This document shows, one piece after another, positions 10,788-22,365 of a stretch of 64,000 bases of DNA. The notes under the pieces are model-generated. The model saw only the letters and a list, made by a program, of their open reading frames with translations. It ran no database searches and was not told the DNA's origin. Within the stretch, counting starts at the first letter, position 1. Every line of letters begins with the position of its first letter. A program made the translations under genes and the position numbers. Origin of the DNA: Euphorbia lathyris (taxonomy: Eukaryota > Streptophyta > Magnoliopsida > Malpighiales > Euphorbiaceae); assembly GCF_963576675.1 (NCBI RefSeq), contig NC_088915.1, positions 38,965,501-39,029,500 on the forward strand, written 5' to 3'.

Positions 10788-13700
10788 TTATTGAAGATGA
10801 TTAAACATACCAATGGCTTCTCTAAGTATATTGAATTGCTCACGAGCCAGTGGCTTTGTGAAGATATCAGCAAGCTGCTCATCCGTTGGGACATAGGTCA
10901 GCTTGATCTCTCCCTTGAGTACATGATCTCTGATGAAGTGATGTCTTATGCTGACGTGCTTCATCCTACTGTGCTGGATTGGGTTCTTTGACAGGTCAAT
11001 GGCACTCTTGTTGTCACATTTCACTTCAATTGTTTTAGTCTGAACGCCATAATCTTCAAGCTGTTGCTTAATCCATAGGACTTGAGCAACACAGCTTCCA
11101 GCAGCAATGTACTCAGCTTCAGTGGTTGACAGGGCTACTGATGCCTGCTTCTTGCTGAACCAGGACACAAGACAGCTTCCAAGGAAGTGGCATCCTCCTG
11201 AGGTGCTTTTTCGTTCAAGCTTGTCTCGTCCGTAGTCAGCGTCAGTGTATCCAATGAGTGTGAAATCATGAGTATTGGGGTACCACAAACCTGCATTCAC
11301 TGAGCCTTGCAAATATCTAAGGATTCTTTTTACAGTTATGTAATGAGATTCCTTAGGGTTAGATTGATATCTAGCACAATAACATACTAAGAACTGAATG
11401 TCCGGCCTACTAGCAGTTAAGTAGAGTAGAGAGCCAATCATACCTCGGTACAATCTGCTGTCTACTGACTTACCATTTTCGTCAGCGCAGAGGACAGTGT
11501 CAGTGCCCATAGGGGTAGATATTGACTTGCAGTTCTCAAGTTCATACTTCTTCAATATCTCCTTAGCATACTTAGTTTGACTGATGAAGATGCCATTTTT
11601 CCCTTGTTTGATTTGAAGTCCAAGGAAGAAGTTGAGTTCTCCCATCATTGACATTTCAAACTCATTCTGCATCTGCTTACTAAATTCCTTGCACATTGAC
11701 TCGTTAGTGGCACCAAAAATAATATTATCAACATATATCTGAGCCAGTAGGGTATCTTTACCCTTCCTCTTAATGAATAAGGTTGTATCAGCTTTACCTC
11801 TGACATAGTTTCTAGTCAGCAGGAAACTGGTCAGCCTCTCATACCAAGCACGTGGTGCTTGCTTGAGACCATACAGAGCCTTTTTAAGTTTATAAACGTG
11901 GTTTGGGAACTTAGGATCCTCAAACCCTGGAGGCTGATTAACATAGACTTCCTCATTTATAACTCCATTAAGGAATGCACTCTTAACATCCATTTGAAAC
12001 AATTTAAAGTTCATATAACTTGCATATGCACATAAAATTCTTATAGCCTCTAGCCTTGCCACTGGGGCGAAGGTCTCACCGTAGTCAATACCTTCTTGCT
12101 GACTGTAGCCCTGAGCTACAAGTCTTGCTTTGTTTCTGACCACATTCCCTTGTTCATCCAGCTTGTTGCGGAAGACCCATCTTGTTCCTATGGTCTTCTG
12201 GCTTCTTGGATTTGGCACTAAGTCCCATACTTCATTTCTTCTGAATTGATCAAGTTCTTCTTGCATTGCACCCATCCAGAACTCATCGTGCTCAGCTTCA
12301 GCGAATTTCTTTGGTTCCTGAACTGAGACGAATGCTACGTTGCTGAGGTATCTCCTGAGTTGATTTCTTATCATCAGGGTGTTTTCAGCAGCATCAAGAA
12401 TGACACTCTTTGACTGTCCTCTTGGTATTCTGATCTCTTTTGGAAGAGTGATGTCTTGAGCTGGTTGTGTTTCAACAATCTCTGCAGGTATAGATTGGTC
12501 AGTGAAAACAATTTGAGTTTCGCTTTTACCTTTGGTCAGCCCTTGAGGTAGTGACTCAACGGCTGTTTCTTGGTCAGCGGGTGCTGAGTATGGATCATCC
12601 TCAGTCAGCTGCTTGTCTTTTCCTGCAGGGTTAGTTTCATCGAACTCAACGTGTACTGACTCTTCTAGGACCTGAGTTCGTTTATTGAAAACTCTATATG
12701 CTTTGCTGTTTGTTGAGTAGCCTAAAAAGATAGCTTCATCAGCTTTTGAGTCAAACTTAGCAAGGCTGTCTTTGGTATTTAGAATAAAACATTTACAGCT
12801 GAAGGCACGAAAGTATCCAACGTTGGGCTTTCGTCCTTTCCAAAGTTCATAGGGAGTCTTCTTTAATATGGGTCTGACTAGAGCCCTATTAAGTATGTAG
12901 CACGCTGTGTTGACAGCTTCTCCCCAAAAGTACTTTGGAAGCCTATGCTCACTCAGTATTGTCCTGGCTATTTCAACCAAGGTTCTGTTTTTCCTTTCAA
13001 CAACCCCATTCTGTTGAGGCGTTCTAGGAGCAGAAAAATTATGGTCAATGCCGTTGGCTTCACAGAATTCAACAAACTGTTGGTTCTTGAATTCTCCACC
13101 ATTATCACTTCGGATGTGAGCTAACTTAAGGTCTTTATCATTTTCAAGTTTTCTTACTAAAGTTGAAAATGTCTCAAAGGTTTCATCTTTGCTACTCAGC
13201 AAGATGATCCAAGTGTACCGAGAAAAGTCATCTACAATGACCAAGGAAAATCTTCTACCACCCAAGCTCAGCGGCTGGACTGGACCGAAGAGATCCAAGT
13301 GTAGCAACTCTAATGGACGCTTAGTTGAGACAATGTTTTTACTATGAAAAGATTGTTTGGTTTGTTTTCCAGCTTGACAAGCGTTGCATAATTGATCTTT
13401 TTCGAACTTAAGTTCTGGCAGTCCCTCAACTAATTGCTTTCTTGCTAATTTGACCAGGAGGTCCATGCTTACATGACCAAGTCTCTTGTGCCATAGCCAG
13501 GAATTTTCGTCCTTTGACACTAAGCATACAGTTTTTGAAAATTTCTTTTCTAAGTTCAGCATAAAGACATTATCAATACGAGGGGCAGTTAAAATCAATT
13601 CATTTGTTTTACCCTCGAATATTTTACATCCAGTGTCATCAAATATAACTTTTCTCCCATTATCACATAGTTGAGCTACGCTGAGTAAGTTATATTTGAG

Positions 13701-13880
13701 TCCGCTGACTAGGGAGACTGACTCAATAATAGGATTACCACCAACGGTTCCTGACCCTACTATCTTACCCTTTTTGTTGTCTCCGAAACTTACGCTTCCA
13801 CCTCGTTTACACACAAATGTGATGAACTGAGTTTCATCACCAGTCATATGCCTCGAGCATCCGCTGTCAATGTACCACAT
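10788..13880 (-). pseudogene. pol: Copia Pol of S: protease, integrase, RT, RNase H
   Basis: An unbroken frame of 1030 codons. Protease: [13 protein letters not shown] at the N-terminus (residues 3-15). Pre-integrase zinc region: WHKRLGH near 128 and CNACQAGKQ near 165. Integrase: LDLFGPV near 195, RSDNGGEF near 258 and VVERKNRT near 294. [14 protein letters not shown] near 565, [12 protein letters not shown] near 645, and the catalytic box, read here as YVDN (Asn codon at 11724-11726). RNase H: GYTDADYG near 878, [10 protein letters not shown] and ADIFTKPL near the end. The Asn replaces the second catalytic Asp of the YVDD box, so RT should be inactive although the frame is fully open. Marked as a pseudogene for that reason. 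The gag frame lies upstream, separated by an amber codon and about 200 bases. Confidence 0.9.
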
Positions 13881-14089
13881 CTTTGACTTCTCAACACACC
13901 TCAGGCTTACCTGTAATATAGCTAGTTATCTTTAGGTACCCAAGTCTTTTTGGGTCCTTATTTGTTAGGCTCAGCAGGTAAAGCATCATATTTAATCTTA
14001 TGACGACACACTTGGACAGTGTGTCCATTTTTCCCACAGAAGTCACAGCTGACCTTCCGTTTAGGATATCTCACTGACTGGTCAGCACC
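13881..14089 (-). pseudogene. Gag tail of S beyond the amber stop, third zinc knuckle
   Basis: Minus-strand translation past the TAG at 14090-14092 continues with CDFCGKNGHTVQVC, a CX2CX4HX4C knuckle very like the one just before the stop (CDFCGKKGHTTKVC). The tail ends at another stop in a run coding WVPKDN. So Gag originally reached further and carried tandem knuckles here. Confidence 0.6.
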
Positions 14090-15664
14090 CTAGTGTTGAG
14101 CATGCCAGCACACCTTTGTGGTGTGTCCTTTCTTCCCACAGAAGTCACACTGGACATTCCGCTGAGGATTCCATCTCTGCTGACTAGTACTTCGGTACTG
14201 AGTGTTTAGAGGGATGTTTCTTTTATTCGGAACCTTGAGTTGATTCTGAATAGATGTGACATCCTTTCTCAGTTTCTTAGAATCTGATTGGAGCTCAGAG
14301 ACAAACCTTTGCATAATTTCTACGTTGCTATGCAAAATTGAGTTGTCTTGGAGAAGATATCGAAGGTCACTCAGTTTGACCTCCTCAATCTCGTCACATC
14401 GCCTGCTGAGTGCTCTAACCTTCTTGTTACACTTTTTGATAAGTGTGTAGAGGTCACTCAGGGCATTTATCATTTCATTTCTGAGCAAGGGTAGTGATAT
14501 TACCTCAGTTGAATGTACCTCATCGTCAGATGCAATGGAGGGGTCAGCATGCTTAGAAACACAAGGCTCCGCAAGCTCATCTGCCATGAAGCAGATTTTT
14601 GCTGACTCAGTGGCATCAGCTTCTGATGATGATGACTCATCACTATCACTCCAGGTTGCCACCATTGCCTTCTTGCCGTTCTTCCTTTCCTTCCTCAAGG
14701 TAGGACAACTTGATTTGATATGGCCAGTTTGATGACATTCAAAGCATGTAATGGGCTTTGAGCTGTCCTTCTTGTACTTGCTGTCGCTGGACTCAGCTTT
14801 GTACTTATCAAACTTCTTGTAAGGCTTCTTGGAATATTTATCATTCTTTCTGAACAGCCTTTTCATCTTTCTAGTGAACATTGCCATTTCTTCATCGTCT
14901 GTTGAGCTCCCATCAGTGGAGTCAGCTTTCATGACAAGAGACTTTTGCTTCTTGTCTTTAGACTTCTCCTTCACCTCAAAGTTCTTCATTGAGATCTCAT
15001 GGGTCAGCAGCGAGCCAATGAGTTCATCATACTTATAGGTGGTTAAGTCTTGAGCTTCCTCAACATCATTTTTCTTGGCTTGCCAGCTTTTAGGAAGACT
15101 CCTCAGTATCTTCTTGACTTGCTCTTCCTCAGTAAAGATCTTGCCAAGTCTCTTGAGCTCGTTGATTATGTTTGTGAATCTTGAGTTCATGTCAGATATT
15201 CCTTCATCATCATTCATTTCAAAAAGCTCGTACAACCTCATGTGCTGGTTCACCTTGGACTCCTTAACTTTGTTGGTTCCTTCGTAGGTGACCTCCAGTT
15301 TCTTCCAGATCTCCTGCGCTGACTCACAACCTAAAATCTTGTTGTACTCTGCAGCATCTAACGCATAGTGAAGCATGTTTATAGCCGAAGCATGATTTTG
15401 TAGCTTCTTGAGATCATCTTCTGTCCACTTAGTCTCAGCTTTAACAACCGTTTGGCCGTCAATAGTTTCAACAGGAACAAATGGGCCTTGGACTATAGAA
15501 AGCCATGCACTCATATTTGTTGCCTGAATGAAATTTTTCATTCTGTTCTTCCAAAAGGTATAGTTAGACCCGAGGAACAGAGGAGGCCGAGTAATGGACA
15601 GTCCCTCAGGTAAAATCTGAGTTGTCTGGTTTCCTGGGAGGAAACGAGTGCTGTTCTCAGCCAT
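14090..15664 (-). CDS. gag: Copia Gag of S
   Basis: 524 codons from ATG at 15664, about 50 bases after the primer site. N-terminal domain: SITRPPLFLGSNYTFWKNRM and the Gag core (SAINMLHYALD, YNKILGCESAQEIWKKLEVTYEGT, NELKRLGK, ILRSLPKSW), as in the UBN2/DUF4219 Gag family. A CCHC zinc knuckle CFECHQTGHIKSSC lies near residue 308. The middle is Ser/Asp/Glu-rich. A second knuckle CDFCGKKGHTTKVC lies just before the end. Gag would form the particle and bind the RNA. The frame ends with TAG. Related C-terminal sequence continues after it, so the protein is probably a shortened form. Confidence 0.9.
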   Translation of the reverse strand: MAENSTRFLPGNQTTQILPEGLSITRPPLFLGSNYTFWKNRMKNFIQATNMSAWLSIVQGPFVPVETIDGQTVVKAETKWTEDDLKKLQNHASAINMLHYALDAAEYNKILGCESAQEIWKKLEVTYEGTNKVKESKVNQHMRLYELFEMNDDEGISDMNSRFTNIINELKRLGKIFTEEEQVKKILRSLPKSWQAKKNDVEEAQDLTTYKYDELIGSLLTHEISMKNFEVKEKSKDKKQKSLVMKADSTDGSSTDDEEMAMFTRKMKRLFRKNDKYSKKPYKKFDKYKAESSDSKYKKDSSKPITCFECHQTGHIKSSCPTLRKERKNGKKAMVATWSDSDESSSSEADATESAKICFMADELAEPCVSKHADPSIASDDEVHSTEVISLPLLRNEMINALSDLYTLIKKCNKKVRALSRRCDEIEEVKLSDLRYLLQDNSILHSNVEIMQRFVSELQSDSKKLRKDVTSIQNQLKVPNKRNIPLNTQYRSTSQQRWNPQRNVQCDFCGKKGHTTKVCWHAQH

Positions 15665-15712
15665 TGTGGGGATCAGCTCAAGATAGTTATATCTTGCTCA
15701 GTGAGCTTTTAA

Positions 15713-15724
15713 GCTCTGATACCA
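15713..15724 (-). other. Primer-binding site of S (tRNA-iMet)
   Basis: Minus-strand TGGTATCAGAGC, complementary to the 3' end of initiator Met tRNA, 2 bases from the LTR end at 15727. Confidence 0.9.
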
Positions 15725-15726
15725 CT

Positions 15727-17061
15727 TGTTGGTCCCTTATAACGTGACAAGGTTAGTTCCAAGGGGGGGGATATGAACTATTTAAAATTTTATCCGTTAA
15801 GGCTGACTTCTTTTCTTAAGAAAAGGTTTACACAGCGGCGCTAAGTAGTTTTAAGAAACAAGCTTAGTCAACTTGTGACTAAGTCTGTTTCTTTCTTTGA
15901 GTCAGGAGATAGCACTTAGAGTCTATTCCTGAACTCAGCTTCTTAGTGCACTCAACTCAGCATGAGTTCGTTACTTAGTCAGTTTTATATCAAGCAATAT
16001 ATAAAGGAGTTTAAGGGTTAGAAATATGTTACTCAGCAGACATATCCTGGTTCGGCCTCTCCGCCTACGTCCAGTCCCCGGAACGCGTTCCGAGCTTTTT
16101 GAATTCTCTACTGAGCTCTTTAAAGGTAGAGCACGAAACCTTTTACAATAGAAGCTGAGTATACAAGAGTACCTTCCTCTATACCTCTACTCACTCCTAT
16201 AACTACCGCTGAGTACTATAACCGAGTACTCAGCCTCTCCTTTCTATTCTTCTAGAAATGATAAAGTGTTTGTCCTAAACAGCAATTGCTAAGACACTTT
16301 AGATGATTGAAATCACTCTAGACTTTTACACAATGATTGGAAATTGGTGTAAGATTTTGCTTTGCTTTTCTCACAGAACTTCAAGTATGAATTTGGTCAG
16401 CGTTTCGACTAATTGAAGATCTGCGTCGAATGAAGCAAATGAGAGGCCTTTATATAGTGACACTTCAAGCACCGGTAATTTCGAATTTCGAAATAACCCT
16501 TGGAGGCAAACGGCTTCCTGTCGTTGTCACTCAAGACGTGCTCAGTGTCGTTGGCCAATGAGATTCTTGCATCTTCTGTCTACGGTAATGCTCAGCAGCT
16601 TTTCGTCAGATAAACAGAATGTTTCGACATTTACGGTAAAGTCTTCCAGACAGCTTCCTGCGCCTTCTGAACTTTACCCAAAGTAGAAATACTTTGTCTA
16701 GAAGTTGGTTCTGTTCTGCCGCTGACCTGACTGCATTGTCGCTCAACTCAGCAGCTTCCTCTTGAAGCTTTTGTTAGAAGGCTTCTCGATCCTTCTTCAT
16801 GCTGAGTCGTCGTTTCACTTGATACGACTGCGTTTTATCTTCTTGGGCCGTGAGGTCTTGATCTGTTGACTTGGACTTGACTTCCACTTATGGGCCTTTG
16901 GACTTTTTATCTTAATGTCTTATAGATCAATAAACTCAACATTGAACAAACACATTAGTGTGAATAAATCAAAGTATTTAAATTTAATGTGTTAGAATAT
17001 TTTTTATCATTTACTTAAATAATTTTGTCAAATCAAAATCATATGGAAAGGTGTTTCAACA
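15727..17061 (-). repeat. 5' LTR of S
   Basis: 1335 bp, from TGTTGGTCCC to TTTCAACA on the plus strand. An eight-G run lies at about 15763. It matches the LTR at 5384-6750 apart from the first 50 bases. Confidence 0.9.
16447..16457 (-). promoter_or_regulatory. TATA box of the S 5' LTR
   Basis: Minus-strand CTATATAAAGG, the only strong TATA motif in the LTR, placed for transcription toward gag. Confidence 0.6.
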
Positions 17062-18359
17062 TTGATTGTTCTTGTTCAAAGATTGATGATAACCAAAATC
17101 AAATATATAAAATTAAGTTTTTTTTTATAGTTTTTGTACTATACAAAAACTACTCAATGTATGGATTGAATTTTTCAATCCATACACACGCATGCACGAG
17201 GACACTTGTCCTACTGCATGTAACTTAATTTTTTAAAATATATATAATAATAATTAATATTAAATATTAATAATAATAAATCTTATTATTATATATATAA
17301 TAATATTATTATATTATATTATTATATATATATATATATATATATGATAATAATTAATTAATAACTTAATTAATTACTATTATATTCTTAATACCAACAG
17401 TCAACACTTGACTATTGTATTTGGAAAAAACCATCAACTTAAATTGAGCAAGAATAATTATTTATAATTTCCTCATTTCAATCGAATATCAAACAGTGTT
17501 AGAATGTTTTGTCAATCCCATTGACATATTCAATTGTGTCAATTAATTAATTAAAACACTTTTAATTAATCAATTTAACTAAAGCTTGATACAAACAACT
17601 TGTATGTGTGTGACTTTCTAGATTCATCTTTAACTGGCAGTAAAGACATAGTACTAACTCTTAGTAAGTATGTTAGGAATCCAATTCCTTGTACTATAAG
17701 TGTATCCTATATAAGCTGAATTTATATTTACTTATAGTCCTCTAAAGATCATGATCTCCAACTAACACACTGAGCCATGACGTCCCAATTAAAGAATGAA
17801 GTTACTCGAAGTAAACTTATAATTAAACTAATTATGAACCATCGATCATAATTTCCATGCACTAAAGTCCTTTCATTAAAAATCCCGATCTTGACTAGAG
17901 TCACAAAGTGTCAAGCTCTAATCGTCAAGATACTAAGAAATATTGATTAAGTCTTTGATAAAATAAGACTCTCATCAAGGAACCATTTCTTGATACTTAT
18001 CTCATCAGATGAGTCTTATTGTCCTGGCTAGGAACTCATTCCACCAAAAAACCAATCAATAACTATCTTAGAATTTATCTCTATTTACTTAGAGTAATGA
18101 ATCCTCTATTAGCAAACTCTTGTTACACTACTCAACTAACTATAGCGATTCACTGCCGGATTACCAGAATTAAGATCCCAGTACAAAGCAGGAAAAAACT
18201 ATAATTACCTGTGCAAGAACAACTAAGTTTCCTCAAGTCTAAGGAATATATGCACTATTATGACCTAGATAATAACTATGTTAACTAGGAGTAAACCTTT
18301 GTACAATTATTATCTAACGTCAGTTCGACCATTCACCTCTTTGAATGTCCACATATATA
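17062..18359 (-). repeat. LTR remnant F, left part
   Basis: Non-coding, AT-rich, with an (AT) run at about 17322-17345. With 25777-26124 it forms about 1.65 kb once the CACTA element is removed. The other end reads, on the minus strand, TGTTGTATGCCCTAGGCC, a plausible LTR start. The left end is lost at the junction with S (no TG...CA terminus, no primer site). Probably a minus-strand Copia LTR; no internal domain is seen. Confidence 0.5.
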
Positions 18360-19146
18360 CACTACGCCAAAACCCTCTTCAGACGATGGTTAAAAACCGT
18401 CGTCCCGCGAGATATAAATCTGTCACGGGGCTCGCTGCCGTCTATTGCACCTTCAGACGATGGTCAGGTTCTGTCATGTTTCGTCATCACACATGACATT
18501 AGCCTATTTTCTTACTGTCATCTTTCCCTTGTTACGATGCAGCTTATTTATTACTGCCGTCACCTTTAATGTCATCACATGACATTCTGACAATTAAAAT
18601 CGTCAGGTTAGCGTGTGGAAAATTGACATATTTAATTTGACATGACAGTTTGTATAATAAATTCTACCGTTATAGCCTGTTTAGATGGCACGGGTCTTAA
18701 TCAACCATGTCAAAGGAGTTTTTTCATATGACAGAAACATTTTTTTAATGTCTTTTTATTGCTGTTTAGATGACATTTTTCAAAATTAAAATGTCACTTT
18801 ATGCCTTCTTCTTCGTTTGAATTTCTGGTTTTTATACCTGAATACAGAAACATTATAAAATATGAAGATTAAATTCTGTATAACAATGGTTTCAATTTTA
18901 TTGGAGACCAATATTCATAATATGTTTACATTTGTGCCTAACGTCAATCCATATCTTGAATAACCAATACATTTCTGAATTAAAACACAAAAAATAATAA
19001 CCAATATCTTCCATAAGTCAATCCATATCTTGGAGTAATAATTAGGCCTATAATCCCAAAGGTCTTGGTATTTGCAAAAGCCAAGCAGGTCATTAATATT
19101 ATACACAACCCTAAACTCAATAGTAATTAGGTGACCCTTCCCCTTT

Positions 19147-22100
19147 TGAAGGAAAATAGGCAAACGTTTGGCAGCGGAAATATAAAAATTTTAACTTTTT
19201 TCCATTAACCCAAGATCCGTTAATCGTTATTTCATATAAAGAGGGATAGAAGGAAATACCTTTTGATGTTCTATCTACCGTTGCAATCGAAGTGCCCACA
19301 ACTCTTACTTCGAGTTCCCGAGCACAAGACAAAAACACAATTCAAAACCAAGTTAGAATTCAACCGTATGAAAGCAATCAAGAGTAGATTGCCTCTAATT
19401 AATTAACACAAGATCAAGGAATAGAGAAAGAGATTAATAATCAATTGAAACGGAAGGAAGCGGTGAATAATCTCGTCCTCAATAAGGGGGTTGAAAATTC
19501 TTCTCTTCGGTAGACTAGGGCTTGGCCGAAATTTACATATAAGGGGGTATATATACTCTCTTGTATCTAAACCCTAGTTAGATAGAATTAGGTTACTGAA
19601 TAAGAATTTAATTCGGAATATAATTCTTATTTATTATCTATAATTATATCTAAATATAAAGATAATAATAATAATAATAACCTTTTAGGATAATAATAGG
19701 AGCAATTTAATCTCATTAAACCTCCTAACTTATTTATCCTTTAATTAATTTAATTCACAATCATGATCTAATTAGGATTGCTTAAAATCAAATTAATTTC
19801 TTTACGCATTTTACATACATAAAATCGCCCCTCTTAAGTACTGGGCTTTAGTGGACTCAGTTGGGCTTCCATCAATCAATTAACATCTGTTTCTCTTTTG
19901 GGCTCCAAGTCTTATGTGTGACCCATTAGGTTCTTATTGCTTCTAGCCGTATGCAACTATTAAATTAATTTTCTCAGAATTATATTTAATCTTTGCATAA
20001 CGGAATGAGTACGCGAAATGTGATTAGCAAATTCGAAACATTCCCCCAGAGCTATAAGAAGACAGGTTGATTCTATCGTTGACCTTTCCGTATTAGTTAC
20101 AGTATAATTCGATCCTTCATCAACTACATCCTTGAACTGAATCTTATGACTATGGATAATGTCAAGTCACAAATAGTGAGACGTTCGTTTTACTTGTACA
20201 GGCCGAGTTAACTCCAATTAGATAGGTTAAGTGAAATCTGCATTTCAAGTCTTAAGCTATCACCTTGCAAGGATTTAAAGTCAAGTCTTCCAAAAGCGAT
20301 CCTTGGACGTATCTCCCATTTATCGGGAGTGACAAATGCTCAATCCAATGTATAACTATCCTGCAATTACTTCCTGTGATACCCAACGTCTGCCGTTCAC
20401 ACCCCAGAGTCATCTCTGTTATGGATCGTGTTACAACAGGATCAAAGCATCACATTCCATAATCCATAATCACTAATTAACATTCCTTTGAGTCTGAGGA
20501 TTACTTATACCTATTAATACCAATGAGATGAACAGGTGACAAGGATAAATCTACCCATCATATTATCTCAAGTCGGGTCCCCATATTGGAATTTAGTGTC
20601 CTAAATACAATTGTTTTGGATATTAATATTAATGAATAAACTGTTTATTTGGTCATTTGTTTAATCAGATATATAGCATTAATATGTAACTATATATAAA
20701 TGCACAAATCTTTCGCAAAGGAAGTAATCCTAAGTTTATTCAAGTAGTTATAAAGTGTTCATACAAGCATGAAGGATCGTATCAGAGTAATAAACATTTC
20801 AACCGGACTCTTCGTTATATGTAACCTTGACAAGTTAAGAGTAGAAATAAACATTTCACTTAACTTATCTTTCAGAGTAAATTCAACCTGTACAAGTAAA
20901 ACCGGACTCTTCGTTATATGTAACCTTGACACATTCCATGGTTATAAGGAATTGACCGACAGGATATAGTTGATGAAGGATCGTATTATACTGTACCTAA
21001 TACAGAAAGGTTAATGTCAGTTATCAACCTGACTTCTTAATTGCTCTGGGGGAATATCATAGGTTCTGCTAGTAACAGCTCTCGACGGTATTCCGTTATA
21101 TATATGTTGGAATTAATCGTGATGAATAATTTCAAATGATATATACGGCTAGTGGCAATAAAGAACATAATGGGTCGCATATGGGACTTGAAATCAGAGG
21201 ACGAAAATGTAATTAGTGGGACATACACATATGGGCCGAAATTTACATTAATTTAGGGATAAATTAATTTGATTAATAATTATAATTTGATTATTGTTAT
21301 CAATTAAATTAAAAGATTATCTGATAATATTAATTAGAAGTTTTATGTGATTAAAACTCTATTTAATTATCCCTAACATTAATTAATTATTAATTTGATT
21401 AATAATAATTATCTAGATATAATTAGTTATTATTTAGATAATAGTAAAGTGTTTATTTAATTATCTAATTAGGAATCCTATTCCGAATAAGATTCCAATT
21501 ATTTAATTACCTAACACAACTGGGATTAGGGTTAAGAAAAGTCTATAAATAGACTCCACTAACCCCTAAATTTCGACACACATAAAATAGAAGAGGAGGA
21601 ATCGTTCCGTCTTTCGTCTCGGCTAATTCACTTTATTTCTTACTCCCTCTTTGATCTCGTATCGATTTCTGTTAGAGGCAATCATTGCGATTGCTATTCA
21701 TTGAAGGTTGATCACTGATTATCTTTTGGTTTTGTGTTGAATCAAACTTTCGTGGTTCACGAGTTGATAATAACAAGTTGTGGGCACTTCGTTTGCAATG
21801 GTAGATAGTTCATCAATAAAGGTATTACTATCTATCCCTCTTTATATGAAATAACAATTAACAGAACTTGGAAAAGGGAAATAGATAAAATAGATAAAAT
21901 TTTATTATTCCGCTATGCCTAGGCTTGTCTATTTTCGTACACCCCAATCCTAATGAACCCCCTTTCGTTGGATCCATGTAACTGTCCAGATATCTGCATA
22001 TCTGAAGCTTGTGAGATCAGCTCTCTATCTCGATAGAAGACATTGTTACATGCAAGTCTCAACAGTGATATGTCAATCCTATTTCTAAACATATTACTTG

Positions 22101-22351
22101 ACTTGGGGTGGTTTTAAGTTTATTAGTTTATTATAAAGTTTCGACTCACTTCATGCTTGTATGAACACTTTATAATCACTTTAAACAAACTTAGGGGTTT
22201 CCTTTTATTAGACTTATTTAGTTTTTAAAAGAGGTTGCCTTTATATAGTTTATGAAACCATATCTATTTAAAACAAATGATGTAAAGAACACTTCATTTA
22301 CATTAAGTTTATATCCTATAACAATTGTCTATAAGACACTAAACCCCAACA
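19147..22351 (-). repeat. 3' LTR of G, split by a solo LTR
   Basis: Plus-strand TGAAGGAAAATAGG at 19147 to CCCCAACA at 22351. After removing 20584-21946 the LTR is about 1.84 kb, the same as the LTRs of element C (1837 and 1839 bp). Confidence 0.85.
20584..21941 (+). repeat. Solo LTR (related to LTR E), TSD CCCCA
   Basis: Begins TATTGGAATTTAGTGTCC and ends TTCGTACA. It is flanked by CCCCA at 20579-20583 and 21942-21946. It is closest to the LTR at 62620 but lacks about 460 bp near its left third (after about 20770). The first dinucleotide is TA instead of TG. A TATA-like CTATAAATAG lies near 21545. No internal domain is present, so it is the product of LTR-LTR recombination. Confidence 0.85.
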
Positions 22352-22365
22352 TACTCCCACTTGGA

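Larger units (their letters stand above)
5384..17061 (-). mobile_element. SIRE-like Copia retrotransposon S, with env-like ORF
   Basis: 11.7 kb element read on the minus strand: LTR (17061 to 15727), tRNA-iMet primer site, gag, pol in Copia order (protease, integrase, RT, RNase H), a long post-pol ORF, polypurine tract, LTR (6750 to 5384). A Copia pol followed by a large extra ORF in a long element is the SIRE/Maximus layout. The two LTRs match along about 1.28 kb but differ at one end, and flanking pentamers (AAGCA left, TTGAT right) do not match, so it is not a simple insertion. Confidence 0.9.

Noticed and set aside
14256..15287. Plus-strand ORFs inside the S gag region
   Set aside because: Shadows of the well-supported minus-strand Gag.
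18278..18569. Two overlapping plus-strand ORFs at the CACTA left end
   Set aside because: They cross the transposon terminus and subterminal repeats, so they cannot be conserved genes.
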